Notes under the pieces: model-generated
Told to the model about the DNA's origin: nothing
The model's database searches: none
What the model saw: only the letters and a program-made list of their open reading frames with translations
Part shown: piece by piece, positions 11,230 through 25,264 of the stretch
Position numbering within the stretch: the stretch's first letter is position 1
Layout of the letters: each line of letters starts with the position of its first letter
Program-made: the position numbers and the translations under genes
NCBI GenBank assembly: GCA_022885665.1
Contig: JAGQDJ010000065.1
Location: 186,001-250,000 of the forward strand
Length of the DNA stretch: 64,000 nt
Reading direction: 5' to 3'
Origin: Triops longicaudatus
Lineage: Eukaryota; Arthropoda; Branchiopoda; Notostraca; Triopsidae

Positions 11230-14200
11230 ATGTTATAGCGATTTTCTGTTATTTAGAGTCACAGTGTTTGTTGACCAAAAGGCTAGAATGGGCTTAACTT
11301 GTAGTTACCCATGTTTTAAATATATTGGCGTTTTGTAATATAAATGGAAGTTCTAATACTTGGGTGTGACATGGCTTACAAATTTTTACGCTTAGCTCTT
11401 GGGGCGACCTGATTTGAATACACAGCATTTCCGTTTCTTTGAAGTTTCCGAAATAGTCTGTGAATCAATTCTTTTCCTCCTCAATGAAGCTTTTCCTTTT
11501 CTGCTCTGTCTCGTTGCACTGGAAGACAGTTGAGATAAAAGGCTCTTTTTTCAGATATATTCGGGGAGGGAAGAATTGTGAAATGTTTGTAATGATTCAG
11601 TTTTGTTGCCAAGGAAACTAGACGTTTTTTTATGATTTTTCAAAAAGCGAAAAGAATAAAGATGTAGTAGAAAAATTTGAATACCAAGTAGTTGTTCCTT
11701 GTGTATTTTTTCTGATTTGGTTTTGTGGTGTTTTAGGAGTATATAGAGTATTAACGTTTCCAGAAAAAGAACAGGGGAATTATTACCATGGTAACTGAAA
11801 ACTAACATTATTAGCAACGTAACTACTGAACGCACGGAGCAGTTAGCTTGATAGAATTGCCTCGTTGCCTTTTATGTCAATTAATAGCAGCTTCTGTCCG
11901 CGTCGAGGGCTGTTTTTTTTTCATCTTCTGTCGTTTTTGTTATTTAACGTGAAATTAACACGTAAATTTGGTAAAAATGACAAAGAAAAAGGAAGTGTTC
12001 TAGCGTTGGATAAGAAATATTTTCATCGCCGTATTCAAAGTTCCTCACTTTCTAAACCATTTTATTCTGGTTGAAACAAAAAAGTTACGTTGAGGTTTTT
12101 ATCTCCATTCTTTCAGACAAGATTTAAAGGAAGAAGAAAAGCTTTTAAGAGAGATTTCTGGGATGGCTGGCGTAGCTCACCTAAATTAAGAGTGACTTAT
12201 TGTTTGTCTTTTTTGAGTTGTAAAGCATTTTCCTTCGCCTCTATTTTTTTTACTGTTGTCATGTTCGTGTGAGAAATTTATTTTTGGTTGCTTGTTTTAC
12301 CGTCAGTAGAAGTTTCCTTCCCAGAATTGCTATATATTGTTTTATTTATTTATTACTACAGAAAAATCACACGCTCACAAAAAAAATCCAAAATTCAGTT
12401 TGGAAAATTAAACTGTTGTCTGGTTGACGGCGAACATGTCGGCACTAGTTCGAAGTAAAATGAAAGTCAGCAGGATTTATAAGTTGACTCCAACTATTGA
12501 GCTCTTAATTCCCGATCCTACATGTGACATTTGCCGGTGACGTGCCAACTAGCTGCCAGAAATATCCCTAGTTTGTGAAATTCGTTACTAAGTTAAGTCA
12601 TAATAACGATCACACAATGATTACGTACTCTAAACAGTAGTTATAGTAACTAACAATAGATAAAGCAAAATACTCTCTGCTCTTGCGAACGATTAGTATT
12701 ACGTTGAAAAAGATCAAGCTACAATGAATGTAAGACACCAAAAATAGAACACCGACGCAAAAAGTGCGAAACTTAATTATGAAGTTGTGTCAGTTTTTTC
12801 ACGTCTTGTATTCTTGTGTCGTGTATATATAAATGTAATATGTATTATTTTTATATCTTTGCCGATCTTGAGAGCGGTTTATTTTTTTAAATGGAAGATT
12901 GCATTTCATTACGAAATGTTCGAAAACTGTTTTCTATGCCATGAGGATCTTGGCTAAACAACATAAAGGCTAATTACGTACGCAGAAACGCTTTATTCAG
13001 GAGAAACTGAAAACTGAAAAATGAGAGATTTTACTTCTCCTACTGTAACCCATTGAAAAGCAATCGGGACATTTAGTATTTATTTGTCATTTCATAGAAC
13101 AGTATTTTGAAAGAGACGGTCGGGAAATTGGGAAACCCATAACGCCTAAGAGTTTATTTCCTTTTAATATTGAATGCATTTTTTTCACTATGCTATTAAT
13201 ACAGTTTCTTAAATTATATTTCTTTGTCAATTTTTTTAGGAATTTATTGCCCTCCGTGGCTGTTCATGGAGACAGCGGTCTGCTGGGCGGTCCAGGCGGA
13301 TCGAGAGGAGGTACATTGCCCCGCCCAACGTCTCCTTCTCCTTCGATGACATCGGACAAAGCTGAGCAGGATTTGCAAGTAGGGAAAGTCAAGATATTTT
13401 TTGGACAGTTGATATGTGTATGTTGTTTATTGTTTTCGTCTTCGGTAGGATAAGCAGGAAAGAGAAGAAGAAGAGCGTAAACGGCGAATCCAGCTGTATG
13501 TTTTTGTTTCACGGTGTGTTGCATATCCCTTTAATGCCAAACAACCCACGGATATGACCCGGAGACAGACCAAAGTCACCAAACAGCAGTTAGACATGCT
13601 CCAGACTCGATTTCAAGTATTTTTACGATTTTTTTTTTTTTTGTCTCTAGTGTATCGTTAATTTGCGATTGTCTTTCCTTACAGAGGAGAGAAAAGCAGA
13701 CGTACTTTTTTTTATATGGTAGAAAAGTTTGAAATAGTTGGCTCGTTTTTTTTTCTTGCAGAGTTTTATGAAAGGCGAGACGAATATTATGGCGGACGAA
13801 GCTTTCCATAACGCGATTCAGAATTATTACGAAGTTTTTCTTCGCTCGGAACGCGTTTTGAGAATGGTCCAAGCGGGCGGGTACTCTCAGTTGGATTTCC
13901 GAGAAGTGTTCAGGACCAATATCGAAAAACGAATCAGATCCTTACCAGAAATCGATGGCTTGAGCAAAGAAACGGTTCTCACCTCTTGGATGGTCAAATG
14001 GGATGCAATTTTTAAAGGTTTTTTCACTTCCTTCTCTTGCAACGTTGCAGAAAAATGAAAATGGTGCAATCTAATTTTCGCGCATTTTTATGGGAATCTT
14101 TATAGGAGAGGAAGACGCGAGGAAACCGAGAATGATGCAGCCGTTTAATAGCGAGCTCATTTTAACCAAAGAACAACTTTATGACATGTTTCAGCAGATT

Positions 14201-17200
14201 TTAGGTGTCAAGAAATTCGAGCACCAGCTACTTTACAACGCCTTGCAGGTATTTTACTTATGCCATAAAGGGGATACGCGACTTTAGAACTAATTCGTTG
14301 TACTACTACACAGTATGCACTAAGATATGCTACTTACTTTGCGAAATTCTCCGCACGTAGACACAGAGCATGTTCTAACTTTGCGGGAGCAGTTACACCT
14401 AGGAAATAAAACGAAAACCCTATTGCGAGTTTCAGTGAAACTACGTAACGTATTACGAGAAACGTTCGTGACCTGAAAATGATTATGAAAGTAAACAGAC
14501 ATTAGTGCACTCTCCGGAATCCAAGAGAAGGCAAGGGAAACCTTTTAAGTGTAGTCAGAACATATTTTTAATAACCCAAAGGCAAGGACGAAAATAGCGC
14601 GGTAGTCTTTGCTCACAACGGTGGCTCCTCGTCTTTTCTGATTTTGAATATTTAACCCGTTAAAAGCCATTTGTGGAGTAAGCTTAGCTATGTTTTTCAC
14701 TTTAAGGCCTTCAGAAATGTAGCGTTGTCGAATAGGTTTCGTAAATCTATTCGATATTTCTCAAGTCTCTTTGATGTTATAGCCCAGAATCCCCGGTCGT
14801 AACACGCATCACTCGGAAATTTTAGACTTGTAATATCGCTTTGTATAGTTAACAGCTGCTTTCAGTGCGCTTTTGCGTAGAGTACAGGGAGAATGCATTT
14901 TACTTCATCGTGCCATGTCTGTGACTGGGATTCAAGAGTATTTAGAATTTTAGCCAACAACGCGACAAAAGGTCTCTGTAGCACATTGGTTTTCGTCTTG
15001 ATTAACAATTTCCCCATAGTAATCAATGCATCACAAATACCGTGGATTTATGATCTAAAATTGGTCGAGTATATTCGTGAATTATCGTAACAAAGGCAAC
15101 TACTCCAAGAAACGTAGTACATTTTAAAAAAATCCCACTTGCGAGATTATGTTCGTAATAGTTCCTATGAAGTCTCGTGTCCCATGAGTCTGTATTTAAT
15201 TTTCTTTTGGAAACTTATATTTTTTGCTTGGGCGGAAAATAGTTGGATTCGGCAGACGAACAAGCTGCGGCAATCCGAAGAGAATTGGACGGAAGAATGC
15301 AGAAAGTGTCGGAAATGGAAAAAGTAACACACACTTTTCTTGCCAAGGAAAACTTTTAATAGCCTTTCTTCTTGTATTCCTCTTGCGTATTCATACAAAG
15401 CAGAACCGCAAATTGATGCCACGCTTCGTGCTCAAAGAAATGGAGTCTTTGTACGTTGAGGAACTCAAGTCGTCCATCAACTTGCTAATGGCTAATTTGG
15501 AGTCGTTGCCCGTATCCAAAAATACGGCCGATTCCAAGTATGGGCTCCAGAAATTCAAACGTTATAACGTTTCCAGGTACTTTTCAGTAAACTTGAAAGG
15601 CTGCCGGCCCTCTTCGTGCGAATTAAAGACTAATGAGAACGACCATGGCGCTTTATCCCAAATGAGCAGCGGTTTTCTTTTTAAAAAAAGGGGAAAGAAC
15701 TGAGTTTAAAAATTGTGAATTTCGTGGCTTTTCTCTTTTCTTTGACTTTTAATGCGGCTTTTGGGTGCTTCGTGTTGGTTTGGGGCTGGGCTTGATTGCG
15801 AATCTTCAAAAGAAGGCGGAGTTCAGTCCTAAGGCAAGTTTTAAGCTTAAACCCTTTTCTTCAACGGCATCTTTGCACGTGTAACTAAAAACTTACAGAG
15901 AAATCAGATGCGGAACAATTCTGTATCTTAACATTTTTTCCCCCAAAATATGAAGCGCACATTCTTATCATGGCACCCTGTCTTTTTTTCTTGTTTTCTC
16001 TCTGCTTCTTGTGCTGTTTCCCTTTTTTCCCACCCTGTCTAGCTTGTTGGACTTGCGTCTTCTGATGTGTAAACTTTGGTATAGTAGGTCCCAAGGCTCG
16101 CTTTCCAAATTGGACGGGGACTCGACTGACAACGAACCTTCTTTATCTAAAATGGATGTGGTTCTCTCCTTCAGCTTAGAAGTAAACGATGCTTTCCTAA
16201 CTTTACGTTTTCAGCAAGATGCATACAGTATTTATCGGTTCATTTAGTTGATTAGTTTAGGGAAACCTTTACCAGATTTTAAGTATATTGTTAATCTTTA
16301 TCTTTACAATAGCTAAATATGTCAGAACATACTCGGGAAGGAATATGTGTGGTGCACGAAACAACTCCACAAACTTAATAATATATGATCGATTAGTGTT
16401 GTGTGAGCGTAAAGATGGAAATGTTCTTGCTCTGTGACTACGTTTTCAGTTAAATTATTTTAATATTTTAAGGTTTTTAATAATTGCCTGTGTATTCATC
16501 AAATCAAATGATTTGAAAGAAAAAACGGGGGAAAAGCTCAGTACACGTTTATCCCTAAAAGTGTCTCCGCTTTTGCAGCATTTTAGTGAACTTTCATTGA
16601 TGGGTAGAAAGGCAACCATACTATTGGAAGCTGAAGAGATAAGACTGCCGGAGAATAGTAAGCCTAAGGGATGAATTTGAGTACACCGAGAGCTGGAATA
16701 GCCTTGTTTGCTCTCAGGGCACGTGAGTATTATTGGATTTCGTCGTCAAGTACAAAGACCGGAAACCGTAGTCACCCAAGCTAGTATCGCAGTTTTCGAT
16801 CTCGTTCTTTACGTTCTAGGGCATTGCTGAAAGAAATGTAAGCTGTTATCCACTTGAACGACTTTCGTATAAATTCCGAAGAATTGCTTATACTACAAAA
16901 AATATAAGATATTTTTCATTTTAGAGGAACGTGATTTCAGTGCGTTACGCGCTCTTGTCAAAGAATTCCTGACACTCTGGTCGTTCTCTGTTAGTGTACA
17001 GAAAGACAGACATTGGATTTTTTTTTTTTTTTTTGTTAGGAAGAATACACAGTTTACCCTGTGCAACTTTTTAATGCACGCATTGTAAGTTTGAGGACTG
17101 CCCAGTTGTATTAAGGACTACTATTGCAGAACAACAGCATAATTTACTTAATATTATGTTTCCTGTATTGTTTAGCAAAGTATTTCTTATTTAGTTCCTA

Positions 17201-20200
17201 AAGGTATCTTATATTACTGGTGTATAATATCGTGAATAAAGCACTTTTAATTCGTTACTGTCCTAAAATTGCAGCCTTTGAAGTGCAACAAAATGTTCAC
17301 AATTTAGTAATTCTATTCGTTTTGATGGTACGTAGGTGTTGATTACCGAAGTGAAGGGTATAAAGACTCTCGCACCCAATCGTATCGTGTACTGCACCAT
17401 GGAGGTTGAAGGATCGGGCGAAAAATTGCAAACGGATCAAGCTGAAGCATCTAAACCTATGTAAGTTTATTTTTTATTTATTTATTTTTTTAATAGAGGA
17501 AGAACAGACAGACATTTTTTTTTACTGTAGGTGATTTTTTTTATGTTCTCGGAACAAAATTACCTGTGAAGATAAACGCTTGATAAGAAGTTCATTCGCG
17601 TATAAAAAGACTTACTTAATTTTCTAAACCTTTGTTTTAAAAAGGTGGGACACCCAAGGCGATTTTACGACTCTACATCCATTGCCAGTAGTCAAAATAA
17701 AACTGTACACGGAAGCGGAAGGAATGTTTGCCTTAGAGGATAAAGAATTAGGGCGGCTTGTGATTCGCCCCACGCCTCTTTCTTCAAAAGTAAATACCAA
17801 AGCATATTAGAAAAAGAAACGCAATGAAAACAATTTAATAGGCAGCTGAATGGCACCGTATGGAGGTTCCAAAAAATGCTTTGGACAAAGATTTGCGGAT
17901 GAAAGTGGCTTGCAGGATGGATAAGCCTCTTAATATGAAGCACTGTGGGTATTTGTACTGTTTGGGCAAAACGGTTTGGAAGAAGTGGAAAAAACGCTAC
18001 TTTATCCTCGTCCAAGTCTCCCAGTACAATTTTGCCATGTGCAGCTACAAGGAAAAGAAATCCGAGCCGACCGAAATGCTTCAGCTTGATGGGTACACGG
18101 TAGATTTCATCGAGCCTGCCAGCGGTAAAGTTTTTTCTTTTCTTTATTTTTTAAAAAAATCCTACTAAACTTGCTCATATTTGTCTCCAAAACGCAGCCA
18201 ATCTTATGGTTGGAATGGGTAAACTAATTTTTTTCTCTATGAAGTAATTGTAAAGACCAGCTTTTAATGTTCCTGATCAAATTTGCAGACTTGGAAGGGG
18301 GGAGATTCTTTTTCAACGTAGTCAAAGAAGGCGATAGTGTGCTATTTGCAGCAGATGACGACAATGAGAGTCATCTTTGGGTTATGGCTATGTACCGAGC
18401 TACGGGCCAGAGCCATAAGCCGACTCCGCCCATGACGCCCGCTGGCAAAAGCGCTACAATCGCGAAGATCCAAGGAGGTATAATACTAAAGTACAATTTC
18501 GCTATAATATACATCGGTTACAACGAATCATCGGATGTTGTGTACAAGTCCACATACCCTGGCAAAATTAACAGCATTTATTTGAATATCTGCGTACACA
18601 TTATAGCAAGAATTTAATGTGCTGTTGTGAATCCTTCTGTATTTTATAGAAGTATTATTTTCCCATTTACCTGTAGTTAAAATATTATGTTGCTCAAGTG
18701 TGTGATAGAGCCGTTCTTTTGTTGTACAGGTTTATTGAATTATTTATTTTCTTTTTTACAAAACTGCTTAACCATAGCTTGTTAGAGTGAAAATACTTGT
18801 TTCTTTAAAGTATTCTTTAATATAAGTATTAATAATTTACGTTTTTTTCAATAGATACCGATCGAGCGAGAAAACATGGCATGGAAGAATTTATTTCAGC
18901 TGATCCATGCAAATTCGTCCACGCTTCCCTGTTTCGCCTTTTGCAGACTTTGACGCTAGATTTCCGTTTGAATGACCCGTATTGCTCACTGGTACAGTAT
19001 AGAAATTCAAAAGAAAAGCTTATCGACTTTTGAAGTGGCTCAAAAAATAGTCTCATTCATCCTTTTGTTGTCTTATTCTCGCATTTAGGGCTGGTTTAGC
19101 CCTGGCCAAGTGTTCGTTCTGGACGAGTATTGTGCTCGTTATGGAGTGCGAGGCTGTTATCGGCACTTATGTTACTTGTCAGACTTGTTAGATCGAGCTG
19201 AACGAGGAGTCATGGTAGATCCTACCTTAATTCATTACAGCTTCGCCTTTTGTGCCTCTCACGTCCATGGAAATAGGTACGAAAAAGAGTCCAAAAGTTG
19301 AAACTTTTTGGAGTTAAGGAGACATGAAAGCCTCTTCACTCTCTCTCCTTAAAGTATCTTCTTGTTTCCTTTGCAAACCTGACTTGGGCCTCTCTGTACG
19401 TGTCTTTTCTTTAATGTTTTTCCGGTTTGAAAAGACGAAAGAAGAACTTGGAACATTTAAAGCATGCTGAAGTAGTTCTGTTAGCAAGACTTGAACTGAA
19501 AAGCAGGAAGAAAGATCACAAACTGGAGAAACTTCTTGAAACCTTAATGGGAATTTTAAAAGTGCAAAATTTGTAAGGGCTTATAAAAGAATATAAAAGG
19601 AAAAATGTAAGAATTAATGAACGAAAAAAAATAGTACATAGAGTAAGATACTTTCTGTTGAAAAACAACAACAAAAGAAATCTGCGTTAAATATCCTCCC
19701 TTATTCGTTTCCAAGGCATACCGAAGGCAGTGTATTGCCCCCGGCCAGGTAATGTTTCTTTAAGAAAGAAAAATTGTTATATTTTTACTGTTATGTATAC
19801 GTCTTGTAGTAGTGATTGTGGGATCTTGTTCTTCCCTGTCTGTCTTGTTAAAAGTCGACTTATACCCTCTTTACATCTGCATTCTCGGCTTTTCCCCCGT
19901 ATCGCGTTGTGTCTTTTGGTACTTTGATGAGTAATTTGATGGTAGCAAGCTAACTTTAAAGTGTGCAAGCGTTTGATAGTGAATGGAGGCCGTTCTAGAT
20001 GTTTTCTGTTTTCTTGCTGGAGAATTTTCACGGCAAGCCCTGGTTAAAGAAACTTTGTTTAAGTCTTTCAGAATTGTTTTGATTGCGTTTTTTCTTTTCT
20101 GTTTCTAGACCTGATGGGGTTGGGACAGTGACCCATGAAGAAAAAGATAAGTTCCAAGAGGTGAAAGAACGCCTGCGCGGATTGTTGGAATACCAGATTA

Positions 20201-23200
20201 CCAACTTTAGGTACGCACTAAAATAATTATAATCATAACCTAAAGTTTTGCAACATTAGGACATGTTTTCCGTTTGGAAGACCAGAAGGAGCTTTGAAAG
20301 CGACATTGTCTTTGCTGGAAAGAGTTCTGATGAAAGATATCATGACGCCCGTAGCGACAGATGAAGTACGCGCCGTTATCAAGAAATGTTTGGAAAACGC
20401 AGCCTTGATTAATTACAATAGGCTTGCAAGCGAAGCCAAAGTTGAAGGTATTTTTTTTTTATTTCTACTCTCACTTAAATAAATTTCCACACCTTTTCTT
20501 TTCTGGCCAACTCTCAGGAGGAGAGAGCACGATTCAAGGTAATTTAAGAGATTTCGGTGTCCATTTATGTCTCGTAATATCGTTTGGGGTCCCTAAGTAC
20601 TCTGGAAGCTGTTAAGTGAATTATCTTACCCAACGACTCGAATTTGCTCTGAATTTATGAAACGTCTGACGAGACATCCGTGTAAATTTAAGGAATTGTT
20701 AATTACTTGAAATTCATGCTCGTATTCGAAACGTACTTTTTCAGTTTTATGATTATTACTGTAAATTTTAGACACTCGTATTCTCGTGCTCCAGAGCTAT
20801 GAAACTTACTTGTTTTATGACAACTTTTGTTACGTACTCATGGAGCTCGTAACTTAATTCTCTTAAGTTCTGATAAGTTTGCCATAATGGCACGAGCGCA
20901 AAGACTTCATTACTTGCATGAAATTTCCTAATTAAGCGCACTACTCGTAAACATTCGCTCGGTAACATTTGCACTTCGAAACTTTTAAGCAATGCCAGAC
21001 TATTTAATTAAGTTTACCAGGTTTATGGGACTTGTAACCGGTTTTAATATTCAGACGGTGCATTAACTTTCGGTTACGTTCAAAAATCACCACGTCTTAC
21101 AATATGCTCGTAATTAAGCATTGTACAAGAACTTCTCGCCATATTTACGAAAGCTTCTCACTCATTACAGAAGATCTAAGCGGGGAAATCTCCGTCCCAA
21201 TTTCCAAGAAACTTGAAGACTTGGTTCATCTTGCAGAGCTGTGCGTGGATTTATTGCAACAAAACGAAGAACACTACTCCGAGGTAATTTCTGGTAATTT
21301 CTTTGTTTCTGGTCTATTTTTGGCGATGAGGATTAGATAAAGGCTTATCGAAAGTATATATCGAAGATCTTTGGTGCAATTTCTCAAAGTTATGTCCTGA
21401 ATTTTTAAAGTTTTGTTGATATTTGCTAAGAACTTTGTCAAAGGAGTCAGAATTTGATGCAGGTGATGGTGGGGAGTTTTGGGATTTGAATGGCGCTCTT
21501 TGGCTGCTCTAACTGTCGTCCCTCTCTCAACTTTTGGCGACCTTTTTAGATGGTTTCTCTTTCTATCTATTCTATGTTCTCTTCATCTCTCCCGTTCATG
21601 CTGAGCAAAGCAAAGATAAAAAAGAAAAAGGGCTGTTCATTGTTGAGTGTCAATGTTATACGTCATTGCTCACTTTTCTTCTCTCTTTTTTGTCGCCTTC
21701 CTTCCCCATTTGTTCGCTGTCTTCCCTGTAAAACTATACCAGGCTTTCAAATCGGTGAGTTATGGTCCTTTTTCAAAGAAAAATTGCTATTTTCAATTCA
21801 TAAATTAATTTTAAAGTACTTTTCCTTTCTTGAAATGGAAAATAATCGCTTTCCGTGGAAACACGTTTCTATCTTATTGTCTATCCTTTTCATCTCCCCC
21901 TGCCTTTCTTTCCGAAATTAACACGTGCTTTGTTGTGTGCTCCTCTTCTTCCTACATGTGACACACGCGCAAAAAACTGTGTTCTATCAGGATCAAGTGA
22001 GTAAAGATTTCGAGCATGGAACTCTTTCCTTCTCTGCACGAAGTTTGCATGGAAAAAAGTTTTTTGTCTTGTTGTGTGATGACTGTTTTTTATTGAAAAA
22101 AAAAGAAAAAGTAGTAAATAATGAGGAAAGAAATGTTTGAAAATTTTAATTTTTAGAATAATTTTTTCCTAGAGAATATGGTCGAAGTTCATGTTCCAGA
22201 TAAACTAATTGTGCTTCTTTGTAGGCGTTTGCTTGGTTCAGCGACTTGCTAGTTGAACATGCAGAAATATTTTGGTCATTCTTTGCGGTGGATATGGATA
22301 CCGTGCTATCAGAACAGCAGCCAGATACGTGGGATTCTTTTCCCTTGTTCCAGATTTTGAACGATTACCTCAGAATGGATGGTAAAACTTATAAAATAGT
22401 TTTACGGTTCGGCTATCTACCATGCTCACAGACAAGCTATCCACTTTAAACGTCTTTATAGTTAAACTTTATTGATAAATGGCGGTTTTTATTTCGATTT
22501 GATTTTTACGATCTGTTTTCAGAGTCATTCTACTTTTTGGCTGAGTAGGAAAATTAGACAAATTAGCATGAAAGAAACAACCAGTTGCCATTTTCGAAAG
22601 GAACTCCGTTGAACTGATGCTTGAAGAGAGGAACTGATTTAGCTCGAAAGTATCAAAGTAATACCGGAACAGTGTGCCTCAAAACTTGACTTATTGTCTT
22701 TTGAATCATAAATATATACGAAGTCTGTAATTTTTTAGACAGGAACTACATTGGCAAGCCATTCGTAGTCATTTTGATTGACTCTGATAAATCCTTACGT
22801 AAATTTAATAGAGAAGCGAAGAGAACCGATTTATTTTTTAAAAAAAAACTGAGCTATTTCTGTTTGTTTTACTCGAGCATTTTTAAGTTTTTCAGTCAGT
22901 TATTTTTAACTTTTTCAGATAACCTCAAAAATGGGCGGTTCCATCAGCATTTAAGGGAGACTTTCGCGCCACAAGTTGTGCGTTATGTAGATTTGATGGA
23001 ATCCTCTATTGCTCAGTCTATTCATAAAGGCTTTGAGAAAGAGCGATGGGAAAACAAAGGGTATTAAACTTTGCTTTTGTCAACAGATAAACTAACATCA
23101 CTTTTAACTAATGCAAATAAATATAAAGGAATGGCTGCGCAACATCAGAAGACTTGTTTTGGAAGTTGGATGCCTTGCAGTCTTTTATCCGGGATTTACA

Positions 23201-25264
23201 CTGGCCCGATGCAGAATTTGGATCACATTTAGAACAGAGGTTAAAGCTTATGGCGGCCGATATGATCGAATCTTGCATTCAAAGGTTTTCTTAATCAGTT
23301 ATTTCTCAAAACGGATTTTTAGTTAATTTATTTTGTCTGTATTGCAATTCAGGACCGATGCTGCGTTTCAGACTTGGCTAAAAAAGGGAGTGACGTTCAA
23401 TTCTACGGACTACGTGCTCTCGGCGGAGTTATGTGCTATGGTAAACGTAGTTTTGGATGCCAAAATCCAGTCGCTGAAACTGTGTGCAGTGGATGGCGTT
23501 GATCTGGTAAAGATAATGTTGTCTCTAATTACATTTTCTGTGTCTCTTTTTCTTCTTTCCCACCATTTTTATTTATGGTTAGTGACTCATTTACAATTTG
23601 CAATTTTTCCGTTCCTAGCACCAGTACCACACGAAAATTGACGATTTAATTGAAAGGACGTCGAGCGGCATGACACAAGGCATTCTAAATAAGTTGAATT
23701 CCGTGTTGGAGAACGTTTTGAGCAAGTTATCACGATACGATGAAGGCAGTTTAATTGGATCTATTTTATCCTTTACAGTAATTTAACACTGAAACCTATT
23801 GTATTAAAGTAAGGTGTTTTATTAATCCGTGTTATTTTGTAGAATGTGTCTGGCTCTGGTAAGGAGCTGGGACAAGCTTATGTCAATTTCACACGCAATT
23901 GCATGGATCAAATACGCGGTCGAGTCAACGATGAATTGTGGATACTTAATTTATTTGAGGTACTTCAGACTTGTCAACAAAATGTATAATTGATATTCAT
24001 ATTATGGTTTAGGCGTGGTATACTAGTCAAATTCAAAGTTTATGTACATGGTTATCGGATCGATTGAACCATTCCTTGCATCCATATCAGTGTACTTGCC
24101 TTTCGCATATTGTTAAGGTACGTGGAATTTTCTTAATTCGTTGGTTTATTCGTACTTTTTTCCAAGTTAATTATTAGCTTGAGTATAGCTCGTTGCCGCA
24201 CTCGTAAATTTTTACTTATGTTTTTATGGTACGTTTTTTTATTTATCAAAAAAGCTTCTTAAGTATTAAATGTCATGTTTATATACATTTTATTTATGTT
24301 TTCATTTTTTTCTGTTTTGTATGTGGATTTGTTTGTGGCTTTGTTGCGTTTGCCTCGAAATGTAGAAAATGAGTATGGACTTCGAGCTGCAAGATGTTCC
24401 GCCTACCAAACTTGTTTTCCCCGCTGCCATTACCGTTCAGGAACGTTTAACCACCGAAACCGAACGTTTAATAAAGAACGGGCTTTTGTAAATTACGACT
24501 ATCTTTTTAGCACAAGTTTAGTAGTTGTTTTAAGTTCTCTTTATATTTTCATTTATTCGTAGTCGTTGATCTGATTTCGCTAGTCGCTTTTTCAACGCAT
24601 TCCAGTCACATTACCAAAGATCTTTTCTTTCATTCCACCTGAACCGTATATCACTCGTTCAATGAGTAATAAAAGTTTTATATAAAAAGTAATTTGTTGG
24701 TGTCTTTGTCTTCAAAAATTTGACTTCTTTCCGGGATTTTCCTGACGTTTTTCGACATCTTTGTGGTAAGTAGAAGCTTTATTCAGATTTCGAGCTTCAA
24801 GGCGTCATGGAAGAAAAGTTGAACTCCAAAATGTACCAAACGGTTCAACAAAGAATGCAAACCGAAGAAGCTACTTGTGCTTTGACTATGGCTTCCGGAA
24901 GCTATGAAACTGAGTAAGAAATTTTTCTCAACTTTCGAAAACGTCTAAAAAAATCTTTCTTGACTTTCTTAGGGGCATAATTTTATACGTACTATTTAAC
25001 TGTTTTGTATACAAACGAGTACATATTTTATCCTTTTCTTTTAGCTACCCTGAAACGGGATTGGAAGACGACGGTTCGAGATCTAGTGTTGGAGGTGCAA
25101 TGGGCGCGGCTTCTTCCACTGGCGAAGATGGGAACGTGGTAACGAAATTGAGCAATGTGACGAACCAAATGGTGGGCAAAGTTGGTTCAGTTTTCGGCAA
25201 AGGCCTCGGAGGGTTAACTGGCGGCCTTTCAAGCAAACTGAGCAATCCTGGTTCATGGTTCTGA
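10006..25264 (+). CDS. CADPS: Calcium-dependent activator protein for secretion (CAPS/CADPS)
   Basis: CAPS primes dense-core vesicles for Ca2+-triggered exocytosis at the plasma membrane, binding PI(4,5)P2 and syntaxin. Coding exons: 10006-10217, 13240-13378, 13449-13616, 13762-14017, 14106-14248, 15243-15323, 15404-15576, 16088-16181, 17336-17460, 17645-17789, 17842-18124, micro 18198-18218, 18289-18477, 18855-18991, 19089-19276, 20109-20210, 20260-20447, micro 20518-20538, 21171-21283, 22225-22381, 22919-23060, 23129-23284, 23353-23506, 23619-23777, 23843-23959, 24013-24117, 24774-24913, 25045-25264. All phases close: 1375 aa with both microexons, 1361 without (human about 1353). Approximate order: acidic/low-complexity N-terminus, conserved YVFV block, C2-like region (about 390-512), PH domain (about 530-655, with [16 protein letters not shown]), then the MUN/MHD1 region (about 850-1260) and a Gly-rich C-terminus. 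Identity is certain; a few boundaries are hand-called. Confidence 0.96.
11199..11227. repeat. Poly-T tract in CAPS intron 1
   Basis: A run of about 28 T inside the 3-kb first CAPS intron. No retroposon body can be recognised beside it. Confidence 0.8.
18198..18218 (+). CDS. CADPS: CAPS microexon 1 (21 nt, PH domain)
   Basis: Flanked by acceptor aacgcag and donor gtaaac, this 21-nt block is phase-compatible with both neighbours (leftover G before, AC after). It encodes about seven residues (ANLMVGM) in the loop of the PH domain just before DLEGGR. Skipping it also keeps the frame, so it may be constitutive or regulated. The flanking introns are only 73 and 70 bp. Confidence 0.65.
20518..20538 (+). 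CDS. CADPS: CAPS microexon 2 (21 nt, cassette candidate)
   Basis: A block with acceptor ctctcag and donor gtaatt fits between the exons ending at 20447 and starting at 21171 without changing frame. It would add GGESTIQ before EDLSGEI. Skipping it also gives an intact protein, so alternative use is likely if it is real. Confidence 0.5.
24366..24491 (+). CDS. CADPS: Alternative CAPS terminal exon (41 codons plus stop)
   Basis: This exon follows acceptor atgtag and joins the exon ending at 24117 in phase 0. It reads [11 protein letters not shown], then about 30 unrelated residues, then TAA. Its opening parallels the downstream exon at 24774 ([11 protein letters not shown]), suggesting an ancient exon duplication. 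A poly(A) signal AATAAA follows at 24668-24673, before the long-form exon. The short isoform would be about 1297 aa and lack the normal C-terminal tail. Confidence 0.7.
   Translation, partial: KMSMDFELQDVPPTKLVFPAAITVQERLTTETERLIKNGLL
24668..24673 (+). other. Poly(A) signal AATAAA for the short CAPS isoform
   Basis: A canonical hexamer lies 177 nt after the alternative stop codon and 100 nt before the next CAPS exon. Confidence 0.5.
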
